From Microbacterium candidum (GTDB lineage: Bacteria; Actinomycetota; Actinomycetes; Actinomycetales; Microbacteriaceae), in NCBI RefSeq assembly GCF_030315975.1, contig NZ_JASXSZ010000003.1, positions 489,035 to 553,034 on the forward strand: DNA of 64,000 nucleotides. The letters run 5' to 3'. The stretch's first letter is position 1, and every line of letters begins with the position of its first letter. Under the pieces are notes generated by a model that worked only from the letters and a program-made list of their open reading frames with translations, searched no databases and was not told the origin of the DNA. Shown in pieces: positions 33,201 through 41,746 of the stretch. A program made the position numbers and the translations under genes.

Positions 33201-34121
33201 ATGGCAGGCCGACCCGCAGCGGAGACCCCGATCGACGCGCACCTCGTGCGCGCGCTCGTACGCACGATCGAAGGGATCCCGGATGCCGCGGACCTGCCGA
33301 TCGCGCATGTCGCGGACGGCTGGGACTGCAGCATCTGGCGGCTCGGCGACGACCTCGCCGTGCGCCTGCCGCGGCGCGCGGAGGTGGCGGCGCTGCTCGA
33401 CGGCGAGTCGCGCTCGCTCGCCGCAGTCGCCCCCGCCGTCGAGGCGACCGGCGTCCGCGTTCCCGCGGTCGTGGCGACGGGAGCGCCGGCCGCCGGCTAC
33501 CCGTGGACGTGGACCGTGGTGCCGTTCTTCGCCGGGACCTCCGGCATCCACGTCTCCCGCGAGCGCCGACGCGGGTGGGCAGCGCGTCTCGCCGCCGCCT
33601 TCGGAGCGCTGCACTCCCCCGCCCCCGAGTGGCATCCGCGCAATCCCTATCGCGGAGTTCCGTTCGCCGACCGTGCAGAGGTGGTCGCCACGCGACTCGA
33701 AGCCTGCGCGGAGCGGGTCGGTCCGGATCAGCACGCGGCCCTCGTCGCGGCGTGGGAGGCGGGACTCGCGGCCCCTGCGTGGGAGGGCGCGCCGGTGTGG
33801 ATCCACGGGGACGCGCACCCCGCCAACCTGATCGCGCGGGACGACGAGCTCGTGGCGATCATCGACTTCGTCGACATCACCGCGGGAGACGCTGCCTACG
33901 ACCTCGCCGCCGCGTGGCTCGTCTTCGACGGGCCCGGCAGGCGCGCGTTCATGAATGCCTCGCCGCATGTCGACGCGGACACGTGGGTGCGCGGGCGCGC
34001 CTGGGCGGCGGCCATCACGGCGCTCCTGGTCGCCGGCAGCGACGACAACCTCGACTACGAGCGTCTGGCCCGGGAGAGCCTCACTGAACTGACAGGACGG
34101 GCGGCACGGCTCCGATCGTGA
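33201..34121 (+). CDS. Aminoglycoside phosphotransferase-family kinase
   Basis: A 306-residue protein with the APH / choline-kinase fold. The catalytic loop is WIHGDAHPANLIARDD (Brenner-type HGDxHxxN) and the metal-binding strand is AIIDFVDITAG. The N-lobe has WRLGDDLAVRLPRR, the Lys position apparently being Arg. The family is broad (aminoglycosides, homoserine, macrolides, sugars), so the substrate cannot be stated. Its 3' end overlaps the opposite-strand gene by 41 nt. Confidence 0.87.
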   Translation: MAGRPAAETPIDAHLVRALVRTIEGIPDAADLPIAHVADGWDCSIWRLGDDLAVRLPRRAEVAALLDGESRSLAAVAPAVEATGVRVPAVVATGAPAAGYPWTWTVVPFFAGTSGIHVSRERRRGWAARLAAAFGALHSPAPEWHPRNPYRGVPFADRAEVVATRLEACAERVGPDQHAALVAAWEAGLAAPAWEGAPVWIHGDAHPANLIARDDELVAIIDFVDITAGDAAYDLAAAWLVFDGPGRRAFMNASPHVDADTWVRGRAWAAAITALLVAGSDDNLDYERLARESLTELTGRAARLRS

Positions 34122-34980
34122 CGCGGACGTCATCGCCTGCGCGGACGAAGCGGATGACGGACTGGTCGCGCAGCCCGAGGCCGGTGTCCACCATGCCCGG
34201 GAAGATCTGGATGTCCACGGACGCGAGGAGGGGCGCCGGCGCACACCCGACTCCGAGGACATAGTCCGGGACGCCGTTCGACGTGACGACCAGGCACGGC
34301 GAGCCCGCTTCGGATTCGGCGGTCCACACCCGCAGTCCGCCGATGCGCTCATGGCCGCGCAGCTTGCCGCGGATGCCGTAGACATCCGTCAGGTACTGCT
34401 CGTTCTCCGTGTCGATCGCCCGCCGCTCGGACGTCGGGGCGAGCACGCGGTCCACCTTCGGCTGCGCCGTCGCCCATCCGACCGCCCCGCCGGCCAGCGC
34501 GGCCGCCGCGAGCGCTGCGACACCGAACACGACCCGGCGGCGTCGCGTGCCGGTCGCGCGCGACACGACGCGACGGAGGGCCGCCCGTCGCGGCGATGCC
34601 GGCGCGCCTTCGGCGGTCTGCTGATCCTGCGGTGTCTCGGTCGCGCTGCCGCGATCCGCCCCGCCCGCCTCCGCGGGGAGCGCTTCGGATGGAGCGTGCG
34701 TCTCGACGGCCGCAAGATCTGTCGCGGGAACCGGATCCTCGAGCTCCGACGGCGTCTCGGCGATGAGGCCGATGGCGGGGACAGCCTCGGACTCGGGAGG
34801 TGAAGAGCCGGCGTCCGCGACAGCCACGACCACCGCCGTCCGGGTGGTCGCCTGCTCGAGCTCCTCGAGGCGCGCGAGTGCCACCGGATCGTCGAAGATG
34901 TCGGCGCCCGGCCCGTAGGCGCGTCGGCGCAGCTCCCTCAGTTCGGCGCTCTGCGCGGCACCGAAAGCTCCATCGCTCAT
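34081..34980 (-). CDS. Single-pass membrane protein of unknown function
   Basis: A 299-residue protein. The N-terminal half is cytosolic and acidic with a conserved-looking opening (SAELRELRRRAYGPGADI, DPVALARLEELE) of the kind seen in many Microbacteriaceae proteins. An Arg-rich stretch (GTRRRRVVFG) precedes one membrane segment (GVAALAAAALAGGAVGWATA). The outer domain of ~110 residues contains two Cys (GSPCLVV and GVGCAPA) that may form a disulfide. The ATG at 34980 begins the conserved part. It is divergent from the glycosyltransferase gene and convergent, with overlap, to the kinase gene. Confidence 0.78.
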   Translation of the reverse strand: MSDGAFGAAQSAELRELRRRAYGPGADIFDDPVALARLEELEQATTRTAVVVAVADAGSSPPESEAVPAIGLIAETPSELEDPVPATDLAAVETHAPSEALPAEAGGADRGSATETPQDQQTAEGAPASPRRAALRRVVSRATGTRRRRVVFGVAALAAAALAGGAVGWATAQPKVDRVLAPTSERRAIDTENEQYLTDVYGIRGKLRGHERIGGLRVWTAESEAGSPCLVVTSNGVPDYVLGVGCAPAPLLASVDIQIFPGMVDTGLGLRDQSVIRFVRAGDDVRVTIGAVPPVLSVQ

Positions 34981-35052
34981 CGGCCCAGTATGCCGCCGGG
35001 CCCCCACAGGAATCGCATAAGCGGCACCAAGAGCGCACCGCGATCCGGCGCA

Positions 35053-35058
35053 TACCTT
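35053..35058 (+). promoter_or_regulatory. Candidate leaderless -10 element of the glycosyltransferase gene
   Basis: TACCTT, then 6 nt and the ATG at 35065; no ribosome binding site is visible in between. Confidence 0.4.
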
Positions 35059-35064
35059 CGCTTC

Positions 35065-37107
35065 ATGACCATCACCATCCCGCCCGCCCCCGCCGTACCG
35101 GGCCCGCCGCTCGCCACACCCGTGACCGCGTTGGCCGCTCGGCCTGCGCGGCGCCTCGGGTCGGTGTGGGTATGGGGCCTCGTGATCCTCTCTCTGCTCG
35201 CTGCCGGTCTCACGGTCTGGGGCGTCGGCAGCGGCTCCCGATCGGAGTACTACGCCTCGATCGCCCTGTCGATGAGCCAGGACTGGTCGAACTTCTTCTT
35301 CGGCGCGTTCGATCCGGCCGGCACGGTGACGCTCGACAAGATCCCGGGCTCCTTCTGGATCCCCGCGTTGTTCGTCAAGCTGTTCGGGTTCTCCACGTGG
35401 ACGATCATCCTGCCGAACGCGCTCGCGGCGGTCGGCGCCGCGCTGCTCACCGCGTTCGCCGGGAAGCGGCTCGCCGGTCCGACCGCCGGCCTCCTCGCCG
35501 GTGCCGCCGTCGCGACGACCCCGATCCTCGTCGCGGTCTCGCGCTCGAACCAGCCCGAGACCTTCTTCGTCCTCGGACTCGCGCTGACCGCATGGGCCGC
35601 CGTCAAGGCGCTCACCCGCCCGAGCTTCGGCTGGCTCCTCATCGCGGGACTGTTCATCGCGCTGTCGTTCCAGACCTACATGCTCGAGGCGTGGGCGGTC
35701 TGGCCGGCGCTGGCGGCGGCGTACCTCTGCACGAAGCAGCCGTGGATCCGGAAGATCTGGCACACCATCGTCGCGGGTGCCGTGAGTCTCGCGGCGTCGC
35801 TCGTCTGGATCGTGATCGTCTCCCTGGTGCCGGCATCCGCTCGCCCCTACATCGGGTCGACGCTGCACAACGATCCGTGGGAGATGGTGTTCGGCTACAA
35901 CGGCCTCGGCCGTTTCGGCGACAGCACGGCGGATGCCTCCGCCTACCGATCGTTCACTCCCCCGTTCTCAGGCGACGCGAGCGCGTTCCGTCTCTTCAAC
36001 GAGCAGCTCGCGGGGCAGATCGCCTGGCTGCTGCCGGTCGCGATCCTCGGGATCGTCGTGCTCGCCGTGCTGCGCTGGCGACCCGCGGTGACGGTGTTCC
36101 TCGGCGTCTGGCTCGTCACGTTCGCCGGCATGTTCTCCGTCGTCGCCGGGATGCACCAGTTCTACACGGCCGCACTCGCCATCCCGATGGCGCTCTCGCT
36201 CGGCGTCGCGTTCGCGGTCGCCCGCCGCCGTCGGGTGCGCTGGGCGCAGATGGCACTCGTCAGCACCGCGGCCGTCACGGCGCTCGTGATCTCCTTCGCG
36301 TACGCCTCAGCCGGAGCCGCATACTCGACCGTGTTCGCGGTCATGCAGTTCCTCGCCGCGGGCGTCGCGATCGCGATGATCGGATGGGAGCGCGAGCGTG
36401 TCGTCCGCGCTGTCACGCCCTTCGTCGCAGGCATCGCGATGCTCCTCACACCGCTCGCATGGTCGGTCGTCACGATCTGGAATCCCAGCTCCATCAACCC
36501 GGTCGCGGGGGGCGTCTCCGACATGAGCGGGATGGGCGGGTTCGGCGGCGCCGGCGGATTCGGCGGGCAGGGCGCACCGCGCATCGGCGGCGGGCAGAAC
36601 GGCCAAGGCGGGCAGGCGGGCCCGGGCGGACAGAACGGTCAGGGTGCGCCGGGTGGGCAGGGCGGTCCCGGCGGCCAGAACGGCGTGCCCGCGCAGGGCG
36701 CCCCCGGCGGTGCCGGCCAGGGCGGCGGCTTCGGCGGCGGGCAGGGGGATGCCGCATCCTCCACCCTCCTGTCCTACCTCGAGCAGAACCGCGGGTCGGC
36801 GAAGTACCTGGTCGCCGTCTTCGGCGCGCAGAGCGCGGCGAGCCTCATCACCGCCTCGGGCGGGCAGGCGGTGCTCCCGATCGGCGGATTCAACGGAACC
36901 GATCCGGCGCCGACGTTCGCGGCGTTCCAGACGCTCGTCGCGGGCGGGGAGCTGAAGTATGTGATGGTCTCGGATCAGGGCGGCTTCGGCGGCGGAGTCG
37001 GCCAGTCCGAATCGGGCGACGCCGCGCAGATCCGCTCGTGGGTCCAGCAGAACTGCACGCAAGTGACGGATGCGGGCGTCTCCGGCCTCTACGTGTGCAC
37101 GCCGTAG
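35065..37107 (+). CDS. PMT/ArnT-type membrane glycosyltransferase with Gly-rich insert
   Basis: A 680-residue polytopic protein of the GT39/ArnT (YkcB-like) group that uses lipid-linked sugars on the outer face. About eleven membrane segments occupy residues 30-475; the first outer loop has SEYYASIALSMSQDW and the DKIPGSFWIPALFVK motif typical of bacterial members. A low-complexity insert rich in Gly and Gln (about 485-565) separates the membrane part from an external C-terminal domain (YLEQNRGSAKYLVAVF to GLYVCTP) with two Cys. The acceptor is unknown. It starts divergently from the membrane protein gene with a likely leaderless promoter. Confidence 0.9.
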   Translation: MTITIPPAPAVPGPPLATPVTALAARPARRLGSVWVWGLVILSLLAAGLTVWGVGSGSRSEYYASIALSMSQDWSNFFFGAFDPAGTVTLDKIPGSFWIPALFVKLFGFSTWTIILPNALAAVGAALLTAFAGKRLAGPTAGLLAGAAVATTPILVAVSRSNQPETFFVLGLALTAWAAVKALTRPSFGWLLIAGLFIALSFQTYMLEAWAVWPALAAAYLCTKQPWIRKIWHTIVAGAVSLAASLVWIVIVSLVPASARPYIGSTLHNDPWEMVFGYNGLGRFGDSTADASAYRSFTPPFSGDASAFRLFNEQLAGQIAWLLPVAILGIVVLAVLRWRPAVTVFLGVWLVTFAGMFSVVAGMHQFYTAALAIPMALSLGVAFAVARRRRVRWAQMALVSTAAVTALVISFAYASAGAAYSTVFAVMQFLAAGVAIAMIGWERERVVRAVTPFVAGIAMLLTPLAWSVVTIWNPSSINPVAGGVSDMSGMGGFGGAGGFGGQGAPRIGGGQNGQGGQAGPGGQNGQGAPGGQGGPGGQNGVPAQGAPGGAGQGGGFGGGQGDAASSTLLSYLEQNRGSAKYLVAVFGAQSAASLITASGGQAVLPIGGFNGTDPAPTFAAFQTLVAGGELKYVMVSDQGGFGGGVGQSESGDAAQIRSWVQQNCTQVTDAGVSGLYVCTP

Positions 37108-37126
37108 GCGGGGCCGATGCGGCGGG

Positions 37127-38827
37127 TCACGCCAACAGGACCCCGGTGACGCACGTCGCCAGCAGCCCCGCAGCCAGGACCGGGATCCCGACACGCACGA
37201 ACTGCCCGGTGGTGTAGCCGATCGGGCCGATCACCATCAGATTCGTCTGGTGCGCGAAGGGGTTGAGGAACGTGAAGGAGATGCACGTTCCGACGACGGC
37301 GAGGAGGACGACCGGATCCACGTGCGCGGTGAGGGCGACGGTGATCGCAACGGGAGTCAGAATGGATGCCGCCGCCGCGTTCGAGATGACGTTGGTGAGC
37401 AGCGCGGTCACGATCGCGAAGACGACGACCACGAGAACCGGATCATCTCCGACGATCCGGCTGATCGCGGCGGACATCAGCGACGCAAGACCGCTCTCGA
37501 TCACGATGGCGCCGAGCCCCACCGAGCCCGCGAGGATGAACAGGGTGTTCCAGTCGAGCGCGCGGGCCGCCGACTGCGGAGTCAGCACCCGGGTGAGCAC
37601 CATCAGAATCGCCCCGGCGATCGACGTGAACTCGATGGGCGCGAGCCCGAACGACGCCGTCAGCACGACCGCCGCAAGGATCAGCAGCGCGGTCCACGTG
37701 CGTCCCGGCTGCGGTGCACGACTTCCCGCGTTCTGCCACAGGGCGACGTACTCGCTGGCATCGACGACCTCGGCGGACGGAGCCGTCACGTAGCACGTCG
37801 CGCCCGCGCGGAGATCGGTCGCACGCAGCAGCGACCGGGTACGGGCGGCGATCACGTCGATGTCGGTCGACTCGCTGAGGTCGTTGAGGGTGCCGGTCAC
37901 CCCCGCCTTCACCGAGACGGCGAACAGACGGTGGGATGCGTGCCCCAGGTGCGGGCTCTCCCACAGGGAGGGGATGCCTGCCTCGGAGGCGGCGAACACG
38001 AGTCGATCCCCTTCGGCGATGGGAGTCGCGGCGGGAAGCGTCCGACCGGCGCGCAGGATGGCGAGCAGCTTGTAGTCGCGTGCGCTGTCGAGGCCGACCT
38101 GCGACGCGCTTCTCCCGATGACGAGCGCCCGATCGCCGACCGCCACCTCCACCCGCCAGTCGAGCCGCGGCGCCGAGGGAGCCTGGTCTGCGCGCAGCAT
38201 CCGCGGACCGAAGGTGATCACGACGGCTGCGCCGACGACCGCGGCGGGCAGCGCGATCGGAGCGAACGAGAGCATCGTCATCGAGACGCCCCGCTCCCCC
38301 GCGATGCCGGCGATGAGGAGGTTCGAACTGGTCCCGATCAGGGTGATCGTCCCGGTGAGGGTCGTGATGTGGGCGATCGGCAGCATCACCTCACGGGCGG
38401 GGATGCCCCGGGTCTGCTCGAGCGTGCGTGAGGCGGGGATGAGCATCGCCACGATGGGCGTCGTGTTCATGAGGCCGCTCGCCACGCCGACGGGGACGAC
38501 GAGCCGCAGAAGCGCGCCCACCGCAGATCTCGTCGTCCGCAGCAGGGTCTGCGCGACCCGGGATACGACTCCGGTCTGCACGATGCCCTTCGCGATCACG
38601 AGCATGGCCGCAACCGTGATCACCCCGGGATTGCTGAGACCGCCGAACAGCGCGCTGGCGGGGGCGATTCCGAGAAGCCCCGCGATGACGATCGCTCCGC
38701 CGAGCGCGATCACCGGCGGCACCCAGCCTGCCGTCATGACGACGAGCGTCGCGACGACGAGGACCGCCGAGACGACGATCACATTCGCGCCTGCGGCCCC
38801 TCCGGCTCCGAGCCGCGCCATCGGCAC
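37127..38827 (-). CDS. SLC13/DASS-type permease with central RCK_C-like domains
   Basis: A 566-residue transporter of the divalent anion:Na+ symporter type. N-terminal membrane half contains the GLMNTTPIVAMLIPASRTL and GTITLIGTSSNLLIAGI signatures (SNxxT-like sodium sites); a soluble central part (about 215-370) has two TrkA-C-like folds (LDWRVEVAVGDRALVIG and a later SVKAGVTGTLNDLSE); the second half repeats the fold with TNVISNAAAASILTP. Likely substrates are sulfate or dicarboxylates, but this cannot be fixed from sequence. A GTG start is used; an ATG two codons later is equivalent. Confidence 0.87.
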   Translation of the reverse strand: MPMARLGAGGAAGANVIVVSAVLVVATLVVMTAGWVPPVIALGGAIVIAGLLGIAPASALFGGLSNPGVITVAAMLVIAKGIVQTGVVSRVAQTLLRTTRSAVGALLRLVVPVGVASGLMNTTPIVAMLIPASRTLEQTRGIPAREVMLPIAHITTLTGTITLIGTSSNLLIAGIAGERGVSMTMLSFAPIALPAAVVGAAVVITFGPRMLRADQAPSAPRLDWRVEVAVGDRALVIGRSASQVGLDSARDYKLLAILRAGRTLPAATPIAEGDRLVFAASEAGIPSLWESPHLGHASHRLFAVSVKAGVTGTLNDLSESTDIDVIAARTRSLLRATDLRAGATCYVTAPSAEVVDASEYVALWQNAGSRAPQPGRTWTALLILAAVVLTASFGLAPIEFTSIAGAILMVLTRVLTPQSAARALDWNTLFILAGSVGLGAIVIESGLASLMSAAISRIVGDDPVLVVVVFAIVTALLTNVISNAAAASILTPVAITVALTAHVDPVVLLAVVGTCISFTFLNPFAHQTNLMVIGPIGYTTGQFVRVGIPVLAAGLLATCVTGVLLA

Positions 38828-39003
38828 GGAACGCCGCGCAGCAGACGCATCCGGTGCGACTGCGCCCGGCCGCGGAGATCTGCCACTCGGCGAGGCATCC
38901 TCTCATCCTAGATCGGTCGATTTTCTCCGGTCGAGCGCCGGGCGCGAGGACCGCGCTCGGATGCCTCGATCCGACAAGCCGCCAGGCCTGTCTGCCACTC
39001 GCG

Positions 39004-39009
39004 TACGGT
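39004..39009 (+). promoter_or_regulatory. Candidate leaderless -10 element of the deaminase gene
   Basis: TACGGT, 6 nt before the ATG at 39016. Confidence 0.45.
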
Positions 39010-39015
39010 GGCGTC

Positions 39016-39522
39016 ATGAGCTCCCCCGACCTGCATCCACCCCTGTCCGCCGTCGACCGCAGGCACCTGCGGCGCTGCGTCGATCTCGCACGCGAGGCGT
39101 TGGACGACGGAGACGAACCGTTCGGATCGCTGCTCATCGATGCCGCCGGCGCCGTCCGTTTCGAGGATCGCAATCGTGTGTCGGGCGGGGATGCCACGCG
39201 GCATCCCGAGTTCGAGATCGCGCGCTGGGCGGCCGCGAACCTGTCGCCGACCGAGCGCGCCGCGAGCGTCGTCTACACCTCGGGAGAGCACTGCCCCATG
39301 TGCAGCGCCGCACACGCGTGGGTCGGACTCGGCCGGATCGTCTACGCGACGAGCACGGAGCAGCTGAGTGCCTGGCGCGCGGAATGGGGTGCGGCCGCAT
39401 CCCCCGTGCTTCCTCTTCCGATCCCCGCGATCGCCCCCGGCATCCCGGTCTCGGGCCCCGATCCGGACCTCGCGGACGAGGTGCGCGACCTGCAGAGAAA
39501 ACTCTTCGACCGCGACTTATGA
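39016..39522 (+). CDS. Nucleoside/guanine-type zinc deaminase family protein
   Basis: A 168-residue member of the cytidine/deoxycytidylate deaminase fold. The first zinc motif is HPEFEIAR in place of the usual HAE, and the second is SGEHCPMCSAAHAWVGL with the two Cys. The N-terminus EALDDGDEPFGSLLIDAAG matches the PFGA(V/L) segment of guanine and nucleoside deaminases. Substrate uncertain. It is divergent from the SLC13 gene and lies 51 nt upstream of the HutD gene on the same strand. Confidence 0.85.
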   Translation: MSSPDLHPPLSAVDRRHLRRCVDLAREALDDGDEPFGSLLIDAAGAVRFEDRNRVSGGDATRHPEFEIARWAAANLSPTERAASVVYTSGEHCPMCSAAHAWVGLGRIVYATSTEQLSAWRAEWGAAASPVLPLPIPAIAPGIPVSGPDPDLADEVRDLQRKLFDRDL

Positions 39523-39561
39523 CACTGCCCTGACCCGGGCGCCGGGCGGGTGAACTCGGCG

Positions 39562-39567
39562 TACGAT
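39562..39567 (+). promoter_or_regulatory. Candidate leaderless -10 element of the HutD gene
   Basis: TACGAT, 6 nt before the GTG at 39574. Confidence 0.45.
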
Positions 39568-39573
39568 CATCGC

Positions 39574-40122
39574 GTGAGCACCCCGACGTACGTGGATTAC
39601 GCGCTGATCGAGCCGCGTCCGTGGAAGAACGGGCTCGGCGTCACGCGGCCCGTGTTCGATGACGCGGACGCGGCCGGCGCGTGGACGTGGCGCGTCAGCA
39701 TCGCCGAGCTGAGCGGCACCCAGCCGTACAGCTCCTATCCCGGCGTGCGCCGCGATCAGGTGGCCCTCGGCACCGGCGGGGTCGATCTGACGATCAACGG
39801 CCGCGCACTCCATCTCGCGCCCGAGCAGATCGTGACGTTCGACGGCGAGGACGACGTGTCCGCCCGCCCGAACCACGATGGATTCCTCGATCTCAACGTC
39901 ATGACGCGGCGGGATTCGTGGAGCGTGGACATCGAACTCAGCGACGCCCCGGCGGTCACCTCGGGTGATCGGAGCACCGTGGTCCTCGTCGCACTCCGGG
40001 ATGACTGCGTGGTCAACGGGCACACCCGCAATCGACTCGACGCCGCGCTGCTCCGACCCGGCGGATCGCTGGCGCTCCGAGGGCTGTTCGTGCGAGCGCG
40101 GCTCACTCCCATCGCCTTCTGA
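39574..40122 (+). CDS. HutD/Ves-family protein
   Basis: A 182-residue cupin-fold protein. The opening PRPWKNGLGVTRPVF (WKNGxGxT) and the block WTWRVSIAELSGTQPYSSYPGVRR are the HutD/Ves signature, and FLDLNVMTRR is a further match. HutD is encoded with histidine utilisation genes and may bind N-formimino-glutamate or a related ligand; no hut enzymes lie nearby here. Its stop is embedded in a hairpin shared with the convergent transporter gene. Confidence 0.88.
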   Translation: MSTPTYVDYALIEPRPWKNGLGVTRPVFDDADAAGAWTWRVSIAELSGTQPYSSYPGVRRDQVALGTGGVDLTINGRALHLAPEQIVTFDGEDDVSARPNHDGFLDLNVMTRRDSWSVDIELSDAPAVTSGDRSTVVLVALRDDCVVNGHTRNRLDAALLRPGGSLALRGLFVRARLTPIAF

Positions 40123-40134
40123 GGGCTTCCTCAG
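40119..40134. terminator. Short hairpin spanning two convergent stop codons
   Basis: CTGAGG (40119-40124) and CCTCAG (40129-40134) around a GCTT loop. It contains the stop codon of HutD and of the EamA transporter, so it could end both transcripts. Only 6 bp. Confidence 0.4.
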
Positions 40135-41036
40135 AGAGGACCCTCGACGGCCGACGATCCTCGAGAGGCCCGGAACCCGTCGACGGCCAGAACGGTCAGG
40201 GCGACCGCCAGCAGCCCGTAGACGACGATGTCGAGAGCGTTGAGCCGCTCGCCGAGCAGAAGCGCGACGACGAACATCAGCACCGGCTCGACGTACGTGA
40301 GCAGGCCGAAGAGGGGCAGCGCGAGCAGACGGGATGCCGTCAGGTAGGCCGTCATTGCGAGCGTCCCCGCGAACCCGGCCGCGATCACGGCGATCGCGCC
40401 CCCGGTCGTCATCGCTGCGGGCGCGAAGAGCACGAACGGGATGGCGACGGGGAGCAGGATGACGACTTCCGCACCGAACGTCGCGGGCAGGTCGAGCTGC
40501 GTGTGCCGCCGCACCATGAAGTAGACCGCGTACCCGATGCAGATCGCGAACGTCACCCACGACACCGCCGCCGTGAACGCGATCTTCGCCGCGATCGCGA
40601 CCACCGCGATCACCACGGCGACCCACTGCAGGCGGCTCACGCGCTCCCGGAAGAACAGCCGGCCGATGAGCACGAGCGCGATCGGCAGCAAGAGGTAGCC
40701 GAGGGAGGCGTCGAGCGCGTACCCGTGGCCCGGCGTCCAGGCGAAAAGCCACATCTGGAAGCCGACCATCGCGCTCAGCGCGACGAGGACGACCGTCATC
40801 CACCAGGCCGACTTCAGGACGGTCCACAGCTCCCCGAGCGCCCGCCGTCCGGCCATCGTCACGAGAGCCGCCGCATAGCAGAGGACGGTGACGATCATGC
40901 GCCAGCCGAACTGCGACTCCGCGGACGCGTCCACGACGCCGTAGAGGTAGAACATCGCGCCGAACAGGACGCTGGCCAGCAGCGAGCTGACGACGCCGCG
41001 CACCCGGTGCGACTCGGTTCCGGTCATCCGGTTCAT
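40131..41036 (-). CDS. EamA/RarD-like transporter
   Basis: A 301-residue drug/metabolite transporter with ten predicted membrane segments in two repeats. The opening GVVSSLLASVLFGAMFYLYGVV, the GYLLLPIALVLIGRLFFRERVSRLQW block and the C-terminal TYVEPVLMFVVALLLGERL match the RarD branch of the EamA family. The substrate is unknown. The ATG shares ATGA with the stop of the histidine phosphatase gene upstream, indicating a two-gene operon. Confidence 0.9.
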   Translation of the reverse strand: MNRMTGTESHRVRGVVSSLLASVLFGAMFYLYGVVDASAESQFGWRMIVTVLCYAAALVTMAGRRALGELWTVLKSAWWMTVVLVALSAMVGFQMWLFAWTPGHGYALDASLGYLLLPIALVLIGRLFFRERVSRLQWVAVVIAVVAIAAKIAFTAAVSWVTFAICIGYAVYFMVRRHTQLDLPATFGAEVVILLPVAIPFVLFAPAAMTTGGAIAVIAAGFAGTLAMTAYLTASRLLALPLFGLLTYVEPVLMFVVALLLGERLNALDIVVYGLLAVALTVLAVDGFRASRGSSAVEGPL

Positions 41037-41689
41037 GACTCCGAGGGCGCCATCGGCAGCTCGGGCCCGTAGTTCCACGACAGGATGGCGGGCTGCTCGC
41101 GGAAGAAGCTGAGGACCGACACCGATCCGGCATCCAGCGTGATCTGGGCGCCGAAGCGCGGTGCAGACCGCAGGAAGACGGCCGTCAGGATGCGCAGGAT
41201 GTGGCCGTGCGCGACCAGGGCGACATCACCTTCGGCCATCGCGGGCAGCACTCGCGTGAGCACCCGCGACGCGCGCGCAGCGACCTCTTCCACGGTCTCG
41301 CCGGGTGTCCGGCCACGAATCACGCCGTGCGTGAACGCGCTCCAGTTGTAACCCAGCTCCTCACGGATGTCGCGCGTTGTGCGCCCCTCGTAGCCGCCGT
41401 AGTCCCACTCGACGAGGAGCGGATCCACCTCAGCGTGCAGGCCCGCCAGCTCGGCTGTGCGACGCGCGCGCTGCAGCGGCGAGGTCAGCACCAGTGCGAA
41501 GTCGTAGCCGGCGACCAACCGGCCGGCTCTCCGCGCGAGGTCCTCCCCGCGCGCGGTGAGGGGAATGTCCGTCAGTCCGGTGTGCCGGCCTTCTCTCGAC
41601 CATTCCGTCTCGCCATGACGCAGCAGGACGAGCTTTCCCGACGGGTTGTCCGGGGCCGGATGATCGGGAAGGGGATCTACGTTGGACAC
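41033..41689 (-). CDS. Histidine phosphatase (phosphoglycerate mutase-like) family protein
   Basis: A 218-residue member of the branch-1 histidine phosphatase superfamily. The catalytic LVLLRHGETEWS motif is near residue 19, TGLTDIPLTARGEDLARRAG follows, SPLQRARRTAELAG comes next, and the second His is in VALVAHGHILRIL. It may act on phosphorylated sugars, nucleosides or cofactors. A GTG start has TACGGT exactly 6 nt upstream. It is divergent from the cytosine deaminase gene. Confidence 0.9.
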   Translation of the reverse strand: MSNVDPLPDHPAPDNPSGKLVLLRHGETEWSREGRHTGLTDIPLTARGEDLARRAGRLVAGYDFALVLTSPLQRARRTAELAGLHAEVDPLLVEWDYGGYEGRTTRDIREELGYNWSAFTHGVIRGRTPGETVEEVAARASRVLTRVLPAMAEGDVALVAHGHILRILTAVFLRSAPRFGAQITLDAGSVSVLSFFREQPAILSWNYGPELPMAPSES

Positions 41690-41695
41690 AACGCA

Positions 41696-41701
41696 ACCGT
41701 A
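41696..41701 (-). promoter_or_regulatory. Candidate leaderless -10 element of the histidine phosphatase gene
   Basis: TACGGT on the minus strand, 6 nt before the GTG at 41689. Confidence 0.45.
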
Positions 41702-41746
41702 GTATCGCGACCGAGGCCGGCCGCGTAATAGAAGGGCACGGACAAG

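Noticed and set aside
33201..34121. Specific aminoglycoside resistance gene
   Set aside because: Only the general APH fold motifs are visible; many members act on metabolites, so no resistance role can be stated.
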